A stretch of 64,000 bases of DNA from Rhodospirillales bacterium (lineage in GTDB: Bacteria; Pseudomonadota; Alphaproteobacteria; Rhodospirillales; UBA2165): contig JAJDXO010000016.1 in the NCBI GenBank assembly GCA_022823235.1, positions 1-64,000 of the forward strand, written 5' to 3'. Shown piece by piece: positions 24,242 through 32,853 of the stretch (position 1 is the stretch's first letter; the number at the start of each line of letters is the position of its first letter). A program made the translations under genes and the position numbers. Under the pieces are notes generated by a model that was not told the origin of the DNA, made no database searches, and saw nothing but the letters and a program-made list of their open reading frames with translations.

Positions 24242-24931
24242 GTGTCGACCCACGACAAAGATCCCGAAGATTTGAGATTGACGCCGGATGTTCTGCTGCG
24301 CGCCTATGCCGCCGGAATATTTCCCATGGCGGAGAGCCGCGACGACCGGACCCTGTTTTGGGTGGACCCGGAGTTTCGCGGCATCCTGCCGCTGGACGGC
24401 GTCCACGTGCCGCGCCGCCTCCGCAAGACCGTCCGGCAGCGGCCCTTCGAGGTGACCCGCGACAAGGCGTTTCGCCAGGTCATGGAGAATTGCGCCGCGT
24501 CGGCGCCGGGCCGGGACGAGACGTGGATCAACGACGATATTTTGCGGCTTTACACCGCGCTTCACGAGCGCGGCCACGCCCATTCGGTGGAGTGCTGGCG
24601 GAACGGGGAACTGGCCGGGGGACTGTACGGGGTGGTGCTGAAGGCCGCATTCTTCGGCGAGAGCATGTTTTCGAAGGCGCGGGATGCCAGCAAGGTCGCC
24701 CTCGTTCACTTGGTGGCGGGTCTCAGGGCGGACGGCTTCACCCTCCTCGACACCCAGTTCGTCACCGAACACCTGAGCCAGTTCGGAAACGTGGAAATAC
24801 CCCGCCACGACTATTTGCTGATGCTCAACCGGGCGCTGCGCACGGATGCCGTTTTCGACAGCCGGCGGTCTTCCGATCACTCGGCGGACGAGGCCGAAGC
24901 GTTTTTGCAGTCGATCACCCAAACGTCATAG
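24242..24931 (+). CDS. aat: leucyl/phenylalanyl-tRNA--protein transferase
   Basis: A 229-aa GNAT-fold transferase that adds Leu or Phe from tRNA to N-terminal Arg or Lys of proteins, creating N-degrons recognised by ClpS (clpS-clpA is at 38.2-41.0 kb). Typical blocks: [64 protein letters not shown] and [10 protein letters not shown]. The start is the GTG at 24242, with GGGAGC just upstream. Its 3' end overlaps the convergent DUF2155 gene by 55 bp. Confidence 0.95.
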   Translation: MSTHDKDPEDLRLTPDVLLRAYAAGIFPMAESRDDRTLFWVDPEFRGILPLDGVHVPRRLRKTVRQRPFEVTRDKAFRQVMENCAASAPGRDETWINDDILRLYTALHERGHAHSVECWRNGELAGGLYGVVLKAAFFGESMFSKARDASKVALVHLVAGLRADGFTLLDTQFVTEHLSQFGNVEIPRHDYLLMLNRALRTDAVFDSRRSSDHSADEAEAFLQSITQTS

Positions 24932-25275
24932 ACCGGGTGCTCCATGGCGGAGAGCGCCGGGCTCGAAGCGAACATCCAGCCGCGATAGACGCTGAGCGCC
25001 GGCTCGTTGGGGCGAACCTCCCAGACATCCAGAAATACCGCGCTCTCCGGGGGCTCCTCCGGCGGCTTCTTGTCGCAGCTTCGGGCGATGATTTCGAGGG
25101 TCCCGAACCGCACCGTATCCCCGACCGGCGCCTCGAAGGTGGACACCCGGGCGGTCACTTTGTCGAGTCCCTGCAGCACGGCCATCGAATAGGGCTCGGC
25201 TGGGAGCTCTCGCGGCACGAACAGAGCCGCGGCCGCGAACAGGAGCGAAGCAGGGAGACGCGTCATGCCGTTCAT
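24877..25275 (-). CDS. DUF2155 exported protein
   Basis: A 132-aa protein. The ATG at 25275 ([20 protein letters not shown]) is preferred; a TTG nine codons upstream is open but not convincing. The signal peptide cleaves near PAEPYS. The mature domain is DUF2155: [40 protein letters not shown], and VFSGWM-like [20 protein letters not shown] with VWVIDC. Function unknown; conserved in alphaproteobacteria beside aat and NDUFA12. The gene overlaps aat on the opposite strand by 55 bp. Confidence 0.9.
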   Translation of the reverse strand: MNGMTRLPASLLFAAAALFVPRELPAEPYSMAVLQGLDKVTARVSTFEAPVGDTVRFGTLEIIARSCDKKPPEEPPESAVFLDVWEVRPNEPALSVYRGWMFASSPALSAMEHPVYDVWVIDCKNASASSAE

Positions 25276-25311
25276 TCTTGAAGTTCGGTCATCGTCGTTC
25301 AACCGCCGGAC

Positions 25312-26058
25312 CTAGCGCCTGATTGCGGCAAAACGAAGGCGCACGTAGTCGGCCGTCCAGTTCCCGTCCTCGTCGCACAGATGGGGGCGGACATCGTCGA
25401 TCACGTCGTCAACGAAGCTCTCGACATCGCCCTCGGCAAGGGCATCGGTGAAGGCTTGCGAAAAAATGGCCAGCCAGTCCCGCATGTCCCCCGGAAGCGG
25501 CGTCGGCCGCGGAATCCGTTCAATCCGCATCACCTCGAAGCCGCCGGCGGCGAGTTTGGCCCCGTATTCCTCCGTGCCGGGGAAATACCAGGGATCGACC
25601 GCCGCCGCATCCATGCCCCGCTCGTCCAGACGACGATGAAGCGCGGCCTGGATATGGGCGACATTTCCGGCGCCGCCGAACTCGCCGACGAACCGGCCCC
25701 GGTCCCGGAGCGCGCGGTGGACCCCGGCGATGACCTCGTCGGCCGCCGTCATCCAGTGTAGCGCCGCATTCGAGAACACCGCATCGAATTCATCCTCGAA
25801 CGTCAGGGCGTCACCGGACATCACCCGGGCATCCAGCCCCCGGGCCCGCGCCGCCTTCACCTGGTTGGGGCTGGCATCGACACCGACTACCTCGGCCCCG
25901 GCGGCGGCGATCTCTTCGGTCAGCGGCCCATCGCCGCATCCCAGATCGAGAATCCGCTCGCCCGGCCTCGGCGCCAGCAGTTCGAGAACCGGCGCGCCGA
26001 GATCGGAAACGAACCGGGCGTTCCGGTCATAGGCGCCGGGATCCCAATGGTCGGCCAT
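25312..26058 (-). CDS. class I SAM-dependent methyltransferase (trans-aconitate methyltransferase-like)
   Basis: A 248-aa methyltransferase starting at ATG 26058 (MADHWDPGAYDRN), with GAGG upstream. SAM-binding motif I is ILDLGCGDGPLTEEIA, the acidic post-I residue is in VGVDASPNQV, and motif II/III reads FDAVFSNAALHWM. The overall pattern resembles Tam-like enzymes; the acceptor is not proven. It is inserted between mlaD and DUF2155 and probably co-transcribed with the mlaD pair. Confidence 0.9.
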   Translation of the reverse strand: MADHWDPGAYDRNARFVSDLGAPVLELLAPRPGERILDLGCGDGPLTEEIAAAGAEVVGVDASPNQVKAARARGLDARVMSGDALTFEDEFDAVFSNAALHWMTAADEVIAGVHRALRDRGRFVGEFGGAGNVAHIQAALHRRLDERGMDAAAVDPWYFPGTEEYGAKLAAGGFEVMRIERIPRPTPLPGDMRDWLAIFSQAFTDALAEGDVESFVDDVIDDVRPHLCDEDGNWTADYVRLRFAAIRR

Positions 26059-26069
26059 ACCAGCCTCGT

Positions 26070-26528
26070 TCAATCGCCGCCGTTGGAGCCCCCGGTGGCG
26101 AGAAATATGATCTCGCCCACCTGATCCTCGATGGTCTTGAAATCCTCGGTTTTGGCGAGCTTTCCGCCGGGCGCCAGTTTTTCCGCCGAACGGCCCGGCA
26201 GCAGGCGGATATATGTGCCCCCGAGCAGACCGTCGCCGGTGACGACTGCGGTGGTATCGGCGGGAAGCCGCACGGCGTCATCGATGGTCATGGTCACCAC
26301 GGCATCGAAATCCTCGCTCAGCCGCCGGTCGGTGACCGTGCCCACGTTAATGCCGTTCACCCGAACGTCGCTGCCGGACCGCAGCCCGCCGACCTTGGTG
26401 AAGAGCGCGGTAATCCGATAGCCGTCGACCGTCTGAATCTGCGTCGTCGTAAAGAAAATCCAGACGAAGACGACAGCCACGCCGAGAACCACGGCGCCCA
26501 TAACGGTCTCGATGAGGTTCTTGTTCAT
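26070..26528 (-). CDS. MlaD-family (MCE) protein, first paralogue
   Basis: A 152-aa protein with a single N-terminal transmembrane helix (IETVMGAVVLGVAVVFVWIF) and one MCE domain: YRITALFTKVGGLRSGSDVR, VNGINVGTVTDRRL, then LLGGTYIRLLPGRS. Known members form hexameric rings that hand phospholipids between membranes with MlaFEB. Its start overlaps the stop of the neighbouring paralogue (ATGA). No mlaE, mlaF or mlaC gene is nearby. Confidence 0.9.
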   Translation of the reverse strand: MNKNLIETVMGAVVLGVAVVFVWIFFTTTQIQTVDGYRITALFTKVGGLRSGSDVRVNGINVGTVTDRRLSEDFDAVVTMTIDDAVRLPADTTAVVTGDGLLGGTYIRLLPGRSAEKLAPGGKLAKTEDFKTIEDQVGEIIFLATGGSNGGD

Positions 26529-26989
26529 TTCTTCGCCCTCTCGGCCTGCGCCGATCTGCCCTGTCCGATGACCTGATCGAGCAGGTCCTGCAATACCAGT
26601 GATTCCTGCGTGAACTCGATTTCGTCGCCGGCTTCGAGAATTTCTTCCTCGGCCCCGGGGTTTACCTCGATAAACTTCGAGCCGAAGAGGCCGTTGGTCA
26701 GGATGCGGGCATCGGAATCCGACGGCAGTTCCACTCCGTCGTCGATATTCAGGGTCAGCCGGGCGCGGAAGGACTCGGTCAGAATCATCCGGGTGACCTC
26801 GCCGATCTTGATGCCGCTCATCAACACCTCATCGCCGACGGTCAGGCCGTCCACCCGATCAAAATCCGCGGTGATATCGAAGCCGGCGGTCTTTTCGGTG
26901 GTGGTTGTGGCGAACGACAACACGCCCAGGACAAGCAGCGCCAGAAGGGCAACGAACCCGACGATGCTGTGTCTGGATTCCTCGCTCAC
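26525..26989 (-). CDS. MlaD-family (MCE) protein, second paralogue
   Basis: A 154-aa protein with an N-terminal helix (IVGFVALLALLVLGVLSFAT) and an MCE domain: FDITADFDRVDGLTVGDEVL, MSGIKIGEVTRMIL, LFGSKFIEVNPGAEEE. Its C-terminal tail (QDLLDQVIGQGRSAQAERAKK) is longer and basic. It is clearly paralogous to the following gene, with the same length and architecture but low identity, so a mixed hexamer or two separate rings are possible. It follows the NDUFA12 gene by 12 bp. Confidence 0.9.
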   Translation of the reverse strand: MSEESRHSIVGFVALLALLVLGVLSFATTTTEKTAGFDITADFDRVDGLTVGDEVLMSGIKIGEVTRMILTESFRARLTLNIDDGVELPSDSDARILTNGLFGSKFIEVNPGAEEEILEAGDEIEFTQESLVLQDLLDQVIGQGRSAQAERAKK

Positions 26990-27001
26990 GGGGACCGCGG
27001 C

Positions 27002-27358
27002 CTATTCCGGCGTCCAGGCTTCGTAGTCGCCGGTCGCCCGCTTGCGCTCGCCACCCATATAGTCGTGGCCGGCGGGCCGGTAGGCGTGCGCGGTGCCGGT
27101 CACGTTCGGCAGGTGGTCCTTCTGCCAGGCGCGGGCGTCGGCCGCCTGTTCGGTCAACGGATTCTCGACGGTATGATGGAGCCAGGCGTGCCACTCGGGC
27201 GGAACCTTGGACGCTTCGACGTCGCCCTTATAAACCACCCAGCGGCGCTCGCGGCCATTGAGCTTGCGGCCTTTGCCGCGGTAATACCTGTTGCCGAACT
27301 CGTCGGTCCCGACCAAATCGCCGTTCAGGAGCGTATAAATGAAGGTGCCAATCGACAT
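27002..27358 (-). CDS. NADH:ubiquinone oxidoreductase subunit NDUFA12 family
   Basis: A 118-aa protein from ATG 27358 (MSIGTFIYTLLNG). It has the NDUFA12/B17.2 signature: LVGTDEFGNRYYRGKG, RRWVVYKGDVEASKVPPEWH, AWLHHTVENPLTE and a C-terminal Pro/His/Gly-rich segment. It is a supernumerary complex I subunit shared by alphaproteobacteria and mitochondria, which supports the taxonomic assignment. It is the first gene of the minus-strand group reading into the mlaD pair. Confidence 0.95.
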   Translation of the reverse strand: MSIGTFIYTLLNGDLVGTDEFGNRYYRGKGRKLNGRERRWVVYKGDVEASKVPPEWHAWLHHTVENPLTEQAADARAWQKDHLPNVTGTAHAYRPAGHDYMGGERKRATGDYEAWTPE

Positions 27359-27603
27359 GTCAGCGTCCGCTCGATGATTGCGAGGCAAGATGTGGTCACC
27401 CGCTGTCGATGTCAATATAGCAGTTCGTCCGACACCTCAATGACCGAACCATCGCCGCCGAATTGCCGGGATTCGCCGGCAAGTAATTGGGCGAATTTTC
27501 ATTTAAGGGTCATTCTCACGACAGGTTGGCGCAACCGATCTGAACCCATGCCGGACATTAGAAATGTCCGTTTAAACTTTGTAATTAAAAGATATTCTTT
27601 AAA

Positions 27604-27635
27604 TTATCCACATCCCGGATCAGGTCTGTGGATAA
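27604..27635. promoter_or_regulatory. inverted pair of perfect DnaA boxes upstream of nrdJ
   Basis: TTATCCACA (27604-27612) and TGTGGATAA (27627-27635) are each a perfect consensus DnaA box, arranged as an inverted repeat with 14 bp between. They sit 270 bp upstream of the nrdJ ATG in AT-rich DNA. Control of ribonucleotide reductase genes by DnaA is known in other bacteria; here it is inferred. Confidence 0.6.
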
Positions 27636-27794
27636 ACTGAGGCAGCGTTTCAGGTGCGAAATCCAACCCTTTGAATTACTTCGAATTACTACAATATCTA
27701 GTAATAATCTTTCACAAAAAACGCAAAATATTGAAAAAAGTTATTGCCTCGCTGAATCGCCTCCGCTAGATTTTTGGTCCTAAGAGGCCGTAGC

Positions 27795-27811
27795 CTACAA
27801 GATGTTGTGGG
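27795..27811. promoter_or_regulatory. candidate NrdR box upstream of nrdJ
   Basis: CTACAAGATGTTGTGGG is an imperfect palindrome (ACAA/TTGT arms) resembling NrdR-binding sites, 94 bp before the nrdJ ATG. A weaker similar sequence (ACAATATCTAGTAA) lies at 27691-27704, but the roughly 107-bp spacing differs from the usual closely spaced pair. Confidence 0.3.
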
Positions 27812-27904
27812 CATTATGGCAAAGCGACGGACCGGCCTGGGAACAGCTTCAAGAGCTCGAAGAAGGCGCACTGTCGGTCTTTGCCGGGGAAAATCGGGGG
27901 TAAA

Positions 27905-30900
27905 ATGAGGGTTTCACGCCAGTTTACGAATGTCGGTTCCGGTGCTTATGCGGGGGTGGAGTTCCGGACCACATCAAGCGAAATTCGCAACCCGGACGGG
28001 TCTCTGGTCTTCCGACACGAAGCCATTGAGGTCCCTGCCGGCTGGTCGCAGGTCGCTTGTGACGTTCTGGCGCAGAAATATTTCCGCAAAGCCGGCGTAC
28101 CGGCCCACTTGAAACGGATCGAGGAGAATGACGTCCCCTCCTGGCTATGGCGCAGCGTTCCCGACGAAAAGAAACTCGCCGAGCTGCCCGAGGGAGAGCG
28201 CTACACCGGCGAATCGTCCGCGAGGCAGGTCTTCCATCGCCTTGCCGGCACCTGGACCTACTGGGGCTGGAAAGGCGGCTACTTCGACGGAGAGGACGAC
28301 GCCCGCGCCTACTACGACGAAATGTGCGCCATGCTGTGCCGCCAGATGGTGGCGCCTAACTCGCCCCAATGGTTCAACACGGGGCTGCACTGGGCATATG
28401 GTATCGACGGCCCCGCACAGGGCCACCACTACGTCGATTTCAAGACCGGCAAGCTGACCCGCTCCAAGTCGGCTTACGAGCATCCGCAGCCGCACGCCTG
28501 CTTCATTCAGGGCATATCCGACGATCTGGTGAATGACGGCGGCATCATGGACCTGTGGGTCCGTGAGGCGCGGCTGTTCAAGTACGGGTCCGGCACCGGC
28601 ACCAATTTCTCCAATCTCCGCGGCGAGGGCGAGCCGCTCTCCGGCGGCGGCAAGTCGTCGGGCGTGATGAGCTTCCTGAAAATCGGCGACCGGGCCGCGG
28701 GTGCGATCAAATCCGGCGGCACCACCCGGCGGGCGGCCAAGATGGTCATCCTCGACGTGGACCACCCGGACATCGAGGCCTTCATCAATTGGAAGGTGAA
28801 GGAAGAGAACAAGGTCGCGGCCCTGGTCGCCGGGTCCAAACTTCTCGAGAGACACATGAACGCCGTGGTCGATGCCTGTCACGCCGGCGAGGGCGATGAC
28901 AAGTTCGATCCCAAGGCCAATGAGGGGCTCAAGACCGCGGTCCTCGGCGCCCGCAAATCGATGATCCCGGAAAACTGCGTCCAGCGGGCCATCGAGTTCG
29001 CCAAACAGGGGTATCGCGAGGTTGCCATTCCAACCTACGACACCGACTGGGACTCGGAGGCCTATCTCACCGTTTCGGGCCAGAACTCCAACAATACCGT
29101 GCGGGTCACCGATGAGTTTCTGCGCGCCGTCGAGAAGGATGCCGACTGGAATCTGATCCGGCGCACCGACGGAGAGGTGGCCAAACGTGTGCTGGCGCGC
29201 GAGCTTTGGGATGGAATCGCCGAAGCCGCCTGGGGTTCCGCCGATCCGGGACTGCAGTTCGATACCACCATCAACGACTGGCACACCTGCATCAATTCGG
29301 ACCGCATTTACGGCTCCAACCCGTGCTCCGAGTACATGTTCCTCAACAATACGGCGTGCAATCTGGCATCGCTGAACCTCAAGGCCTTCCAGCGCGGCGA
29401 CGGTAGCTTCGATGGCGACGCCTTCTCCTATGCGGTCCGGCTGTGGACCATCAATCTGGAGATCGCGGTGATGATGGCGCAGTTCCCGTCCAGGGAAATC
29501 GCCGAACTCAGCTACCGCTACCGCACCCTCGGCCTCGGCTACGCCAATATCGGCGGCATGCTCATGTCCATGGGGGTTCCCTACGACAGCGACGAGGGCC
29601 GCCGTATCGCCGGTGCGATCACCGCGCTGATGACCGGCGTGTGCTACGCGACGTCCGCCGAAATGGCCGAGTTGCTGGGCCCGTTCCCGGGCTACGAGCC
29701 AAATGCCGAGCCGATGCTCAGGGTGATCCGCAATCACCGCCGGGCGGCATATGGCGAAAAGACCGGTTACGAGGACCTGTCCATGCCGCCGGTGCCGCTG
29801 GAAGATGCCGGCGGCAGCGCCGCCGGCCCGATCATCGCCGATGCCAAGGCCGCCTGGGACGGCGCCCTGGCGCTGGGCGAACGGCACGGTTTCCGCAACG
29901 CGCAAACCACGGTGATCGCGCCCACCGGCACCATCGGTCTGATCATGGATTGCGACACCACCGGCGTGGAACCGGACTTCGCCCTGGTCAAATTCAAGAA
30001 ATTGGCCGGCGGCGGCTACTTCAAGATCATCAACCGCACCGTTCCGGCCGCCCTCGAACGCCTGGGCTACGCCGGGTCCGAGATCAAGGACATGATTTCC
30101 TATGCGGTCGGCCACGGGACGCTGAAAGGCGCGCCGGCGATCAATCACCGGGCGCTGGCCGGGAAAGGTTTCACCGACGAGGCCATCGAGGCCATCGAAA
30201 ACGCGCTGGCCGACGCCTTCGACATCAAATTCGCCTTCAACAAATTCTCCCTCGGCGTCGAATTCTGCACCGAGGTTCTGGGCTTCACCGAGGCCCAGCT
30301 GGACGACATGTCCTTCGACATGCTGCAAGGCCTGGGCTTCTCGAAGGACGATATAACCGCGGCCAACACCTACGTCTGCGGCGCCATGACCCTGGAAGGG
30401 GCGCCGCACCTGAAGGACGAGCATCTGCCGGTCTTCGATTGCGCCAACCCGTGCGGGCGCGACGGCAAGCGCTTCCTCGGCACCGACAGTCATATCCAGA
30501 TGCTGGCCGCGGCGCAGCCGTTCATTTCGGGCAGCATCTCCAAAACCATCAACATGCCCAACTCGGCGACCATCGAGGACTGCAAGAACGCCTATATGCT
30601 GTCCTGGAAACTGGGCCTCAAGGCCAACGCTCTTTATCGCGACGGCTCTAAACTGTCCCAGCCGCTGAATGCGCAATTGGTCGATGAGGACGAGACGGAG
30701 AGCTTGGCCGATGCGGTCGCCGATCAGCCGGCGGCGCTCAGGGCGCAAATCGTCGCCGAGCGGGTGGTCGAGCGCTACATCGCCGACCGCCGGCGGCTCC
30801 CGGACCGCCGCAAGGGCTATACCCAGAAAGCCTCGGTCGGGGGGCACAAGGTCTACCTCCGGACCGGCGAGTATGAGGACGGCCGGGTCGGCGAGATTTT

Positions 30901-31612
30901 CATCGACATGCACAAGGAGGGCGCCGCCTTCCGCAGCCTGATGAACAACTTCGCCATCGCCATTTCCATCGCGCTCCAATACGGCGTGCCGCTGGAAGAG
31001 TTCGTCGAGGCCTACACCTTCACCCGGTTCGAGCCGTCCGGCATGGTCGAAGGCAACGACTCCATCAAGATGGCGACGTCGATCCTCGACTACATTTTCC
31101 GCGAGCTCGCCGTTTCCTACCTCGGCCGCCATGATCTCTCCCACGTCCGGCCGGACGATCTGGCGCCCGATACGGTCGGCCGCGGCGACGACGAAGAACT
31201 GCTGTCCGACGACACGAAGGAAGTGGTCGAACGCCTCGCCAGCACCGGCTACGTGCGGAGCAACTTCCTGGTGGTCAATGGCGGACGCAGCAATGGTGCT
31301 GCCGATGGCGGACGCGGCAACGGTGCCGCCGAGGGCGCCAACGGATCAAGCGCCGCCGGCGGCAACGGCTCCGCGGCGACCATGAGCCTGGAGACGGAAT
31401 CCATGCCCGACGGCGCGCCGGCAAGCGCCGAGGCGATGGTTATCAGCGAACAGATCATCGCGGCCGGCGAGACCCGTCTCGACGCGGTCCGCGAAGCGAA
31501 AATGAAGGGCTACGAAGGAGACGCCTGCGGTGAATGCGGCAACTTCACGCTGGTGCGCAACGGCACCTGCATGAAGTGCGTGACCTGCGGGGCGACCAGC
31601 GGCTGCTCATGA
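27905..31612 (+). CDS. nrdJ: adenosylcobalamin-dependent (class II) ribonucleotide reductase
   Basis: A 1235-aa vitamin B12-dependent RNR that makes deoxyribonucleotides, starting at the ATG at 27905 with GGGGG upstream. The catalytic core includes [21 protein letters not shown] (reactive Cys), [41 protein letters not shown] (active-site Cys region) and [17 protein letters not shown]. Near residue 1130 a Gly/Asn/Ala-rich linker ([19 protein letters not shown]) leads to a C-terminal zinc-ribbon-like tail (CGECG, then [14 protein letters not shown]) that likely regenerates the active-site disulfide. This large form is usual in Rhodospirillales-type bacteria. Upstream DnaA and possible NrdR sites suggest replication-linked control. 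Confidence 0.97.
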   Translation: MRVSRQFTNVGSGAYAGVEFRTTSSEIRNPDGSLVFRHEAIEVPAGWSQVACDVLAQKYFRKAGVPAHLKRIEENDVPSWLWRSVPDEKKLAELPEGERYTGESSARQVFHRLAGTWTYWGWKGGYFDGEDDARAYYDEMCAMLCRQMVAPNSPQWFNTGLHWAYGIDGPAQGHHYVDFKTGKLTRSKSAYEHPQPHACFIQGISDDLVNDGGIMDLWVREARLFKYGSGTGTNFSNLRGEGEPLSGGGKSSGVMSFLKIGDRAAGAIKSGGTTRRAAKMVILDVDHPDIEAFINWKVKEENKVAALVAGSKLLERHMNAVVDACHAGEGDDKFDPKANEGLKTAVLGARKSMIPENCVQRAIEFAKQGYREVAIPTYDTDWDSEAYLTVSGQNSNNTVRVTDEFLRAVEKDADWNLIRRTDGEVAKRVLARELWDGIAEAAWGSADPGLQFDTTINDWHTCINSDRIYGSNPCSEYMFLNNTACNLASLNLKAFQRGDGSFDGDAFSYAVRLWTINLEIAVMMAQFPSREIAELSYRYRTLGLGYANIGGMLMSMGVPYDSDEGRRIAGAITALMTGVCYATSAEMAELLGPFPGYEPNAEPMLRVIRNHRRAAYGEKTGYEDLSMPPVPLEDAGGSAAGPIIADAKAAWDGALALGERHGFRNAQTTVIAPTGTIGLIMDCDTTGVEPDFALVKFKKLAGGGYFKIINRTVPAALERLGYAGSEIKDMISYAVGHGTLKGAPAINHRALAGKGFTDEAIEAIENALADAFDIKFAFNKFSLGVEFCTEVLGFTEAQLDDMSFDMLQGLGFSKDDITAANTYVCGAMTLEGAPHLKDEHLPVFDCANPCGRDGKRFLGTDSHIQMLAAAQPFISGSISKTINMPNSATIEDCKNAYMLSWKLGLKANALYRDGSKLSQPLNAQLVDEDETESLADAVADQPAALRAQIVAERVVERYIADRRRLPDRRKGYTQKASVGGHKVYLRTGEYEDGRVGEIFIDMHKEGAAFRSLMNNFAIAISIALQYGVPLEEFVEAYTFTRFEPSGMVEGNDSIKMATSILDYIFRELAVSYLGRHDLSHVRPDDLAPDTVGRGDDEELLSDDTKEVVERLASTGYVRSNFLVVNGGRSNGAADGGRGNGAAEGANGSSAAGGNGSAATMSLETESMPDGAPASAEAMVISEQIIAAGETRLDAVREAKMKGYEGDACGECGNFTLVRNGTCMKCVTCGATSGCS

Positions 31613-31647
31613 GACACGAGATTACTCAGTTCCTCCCTGGTGAACTT

Positions 31648-31708
31648 GGGGTGCGAGACGGTACGGACCTGCCAGCCATTGCCGTACCCGACGCACCCCA
31701 CTTTTTTT
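31648..31708 (+). terminator. two-stem terminator hairpin, copy 1
   Basis: Outer stem GGGGTGCG (31648-31655) pairs with CGCACCCC (31692-31699). An inner stem GGTACGG (31660-31666) pairs with CCGTACC (31682-31688) around a loop containing CCTGCCAGCCAT, followed by ACTTTTTTT. It is 36 bp after the nrdJ stop. The structure is a strong intrinsic terminator, but the conserved loop and internal loops suggest more than termination. Confidence 0.75.
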
Positions 31709-31746
31709 CCGGTGGAAATGAGATTCGGTTACTCCCTCGTGAACTT

Positions 31747-31807
31747 GGGGTGCGAGACGGTTAGGTCCTGCCAGCCATAGCCTAACCCGACGCACCCCAC
31801 TTTTTTT
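31747..31807 (+). terminator. two-stem terminator hairpin, copy 2
   Basis: The same architecture 99 bp downstream of copy 1: outer stem GGGGTGCG (31747-31754) with CGCACCCC (31791-31798), inner stem GGTTAGG (31759-31765) with CCTAACC (31781-31787), the same CCTGCCAGCCAT loop and seven T residues. Compared with copy 1, three pairs of the inner helix changed on both strands so that pairing is kept. Confidence 0.75.
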
Positions 31808-31929
31808 GCAAACAATTAAGGCAAGATTGAGGCACACGGGATTGTGCCCGGCCGAGCGCGCTATTTGCTGGCTCCGTCCCCACGGCGGTCTTACATTGAC
31901 GCCAACCCTGAAACGACCGGGAGGACGCC

Positions 31930-32397
31930 ATGGCCGGAACAATCGACGCACGCCTGCGGGAGAAGGGGATCGAGCTGCCTGAAGCCGCCTCGCCCGTCGC
32001 CAATTACGTGCCCTGGACGGTGACCGGCAATCTGGCGTTCATTTCCGGCCAGCTCCCCTTCCGGGACGGCGAACTCGAATATCCGGGCCGGTTCGGCGAG
32101 AACATTTCCATGGAGGACGGGGTTTCGGCGGCGCGGCTCTGCGGGCTCAATCTTGTGGCGCAATTGCGCAACGCCTGCGGGGGCGACCTGGACCGGGTGG
32201 CGCAGGCGGTCAAATTGACGGGCTATGTCAACTCGGCGCCCGATTTCACCGACCAGGCGGCGGTGATGAACGGCTGCTCGGACCTGATCTTCGAAATCTT
32301 CGGGGACAAGGGCCGTCATGCGCGCGCCGCGGTGGGCTGCTCCACCCTGCCCCTTGGGGCCGCCGTCGAAGTGGACGGCGTGTTCGAGATCAGCTGA
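31930..32397 (+). CDS. RidA/YjgF-family protein (COG0251)
   Basis: A 155-aa protein of the longer RidA-like subgroup: PVANYVPWTVTGNLAFISGQ, then NLVAQLRNACGGDLDRVAQA, VNSAPDFTDQAAVMNGCSDL and the C-terminal RAAVGCSTLPLGAAVEVDGV with the conserved Arg. Relatives deaminate reactive enamines/imines; this subgroup is often uncharacterised. GGGAGG precedes the ATG, and it is probably co-transcribed with the VOC protein 10 bp on. Confidence 0.9.
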   Translation: MAGTIDARLREKGIELPEAASPVANYVPWTVTGNLAFISGQLPFRDGELEYPGRFGENISMEDGVSAARLCGLNLVAQLRNACGGDLDRVAQAVKLTGYVNSAPDFTDQAAVMNGCSDLIFEIFGDKGRHARAAVGCSTLPLGAAVEVDGVFEIS

Positions 32398-32407
32398 GGA
32401 GGAGGAA

Positions 32408-32791
32408 ATGGAATTCAAACGGATTGATCATACGGCCCTGCATGTGAGCGACCTCGCCAAGTCCAAGGCGTTCTACGAGAAGCATTTCGGTTTCGAGACC
32501 TATTTCGAGCACGAAGTCCCGCGAGGGCCCGCGGGGCCGTTCGGCATCGCTTATCTCCGGCTCGGCGATACGGTGCTCGAGCTCACCGGCTATGCCGATC
32601 CGCCGGTCAACGGTTTTCACTTCTGCCTCGAAACCGACGACTTCGAAGGCGCGGTGAAGACGCTCCGGGACGCCGGCGTCGAGGTCCAGACCCCGCCCCA
32701 CAAAACCGCCGCCCGCGAGCCCCGGGAGGAGCACTGGACCCGGGTGGTCTTCAAGGGCCCGGACGGCGAACTGATCGAGATCAGGGGGTAG
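32408..32791 (+). CDS. VOC-family (glyoxalase/bleomycin resistance fold) protein
   Basis: A 127-aa protein starting at ATG 32408 after GAGGAGGAA. Two beta-alpha-beta-beta-beta modules: IDHTALHVSDLAKSKAFYEK with metal-ligand His, and a C-terminal half ending VVFKGPDGELIEIRG with the second-module Glu. The fold covers glyoxalase I, dioxygenases and epimerases; the reaction is not assigned. It follows the RidA gene by 10 bp. Confidence 0.88.
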   Translation: MEFKRIDHTALHVSDLAKSKAFYEKHFGFETYFEHEVPRGPAGPFGIAYLRLGDTVLELTGYADPPVNGFHFCLETDDFEGAVKTLRDAGVEVQTPPHKTAAREPREEHWTRVVFKGPDGELIEIRG

Positions 32792-32853
32792 AAGAAGCGG
32801 AAAGAACCCCGCCCGCTCTTGCTCGCGCCTCACCCCTCGCCTAGTCTTTCCCC

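Larger units (their letters stand above)
27359..27904. other. AT-rich intergenic/regulatory region upstream of nrdJ
   Basis: 546 bp without a supported gene, markedly AT-rich between about 27540 and 27780. It contains a pair of DnaA boxes (27604-27635), two GAATTACT repeats (27673-27690), an NrdR-like palindrome (27795-27811) and the divergent promoters of the NDUFA12 and nrdJ genes. I looked for a cobalamin riboswitch and found no convincing B12 box. Confidence 0.6.

Noticed and set aside
27780-27880. Possible cobalamin riboswitch before nrdJ
   Set aside because: GACGGACCGGCC only loosely resembles a B12 box and the rest of the aptamer core is not seen.
28145-31144. 999-codon minus-strand ORF
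   Set aside because: Antisense shadow of nrdJ, which has all class II RNR motifs.
31622-31951. Minus-strand ORF with internal repeats (WLAGPNRLAPQVHEG and similar)
   Set aside because: The repetition comes from the two hairpin copies read in one frame; the compensatory changes fit RNA pairing, not protein conservation.
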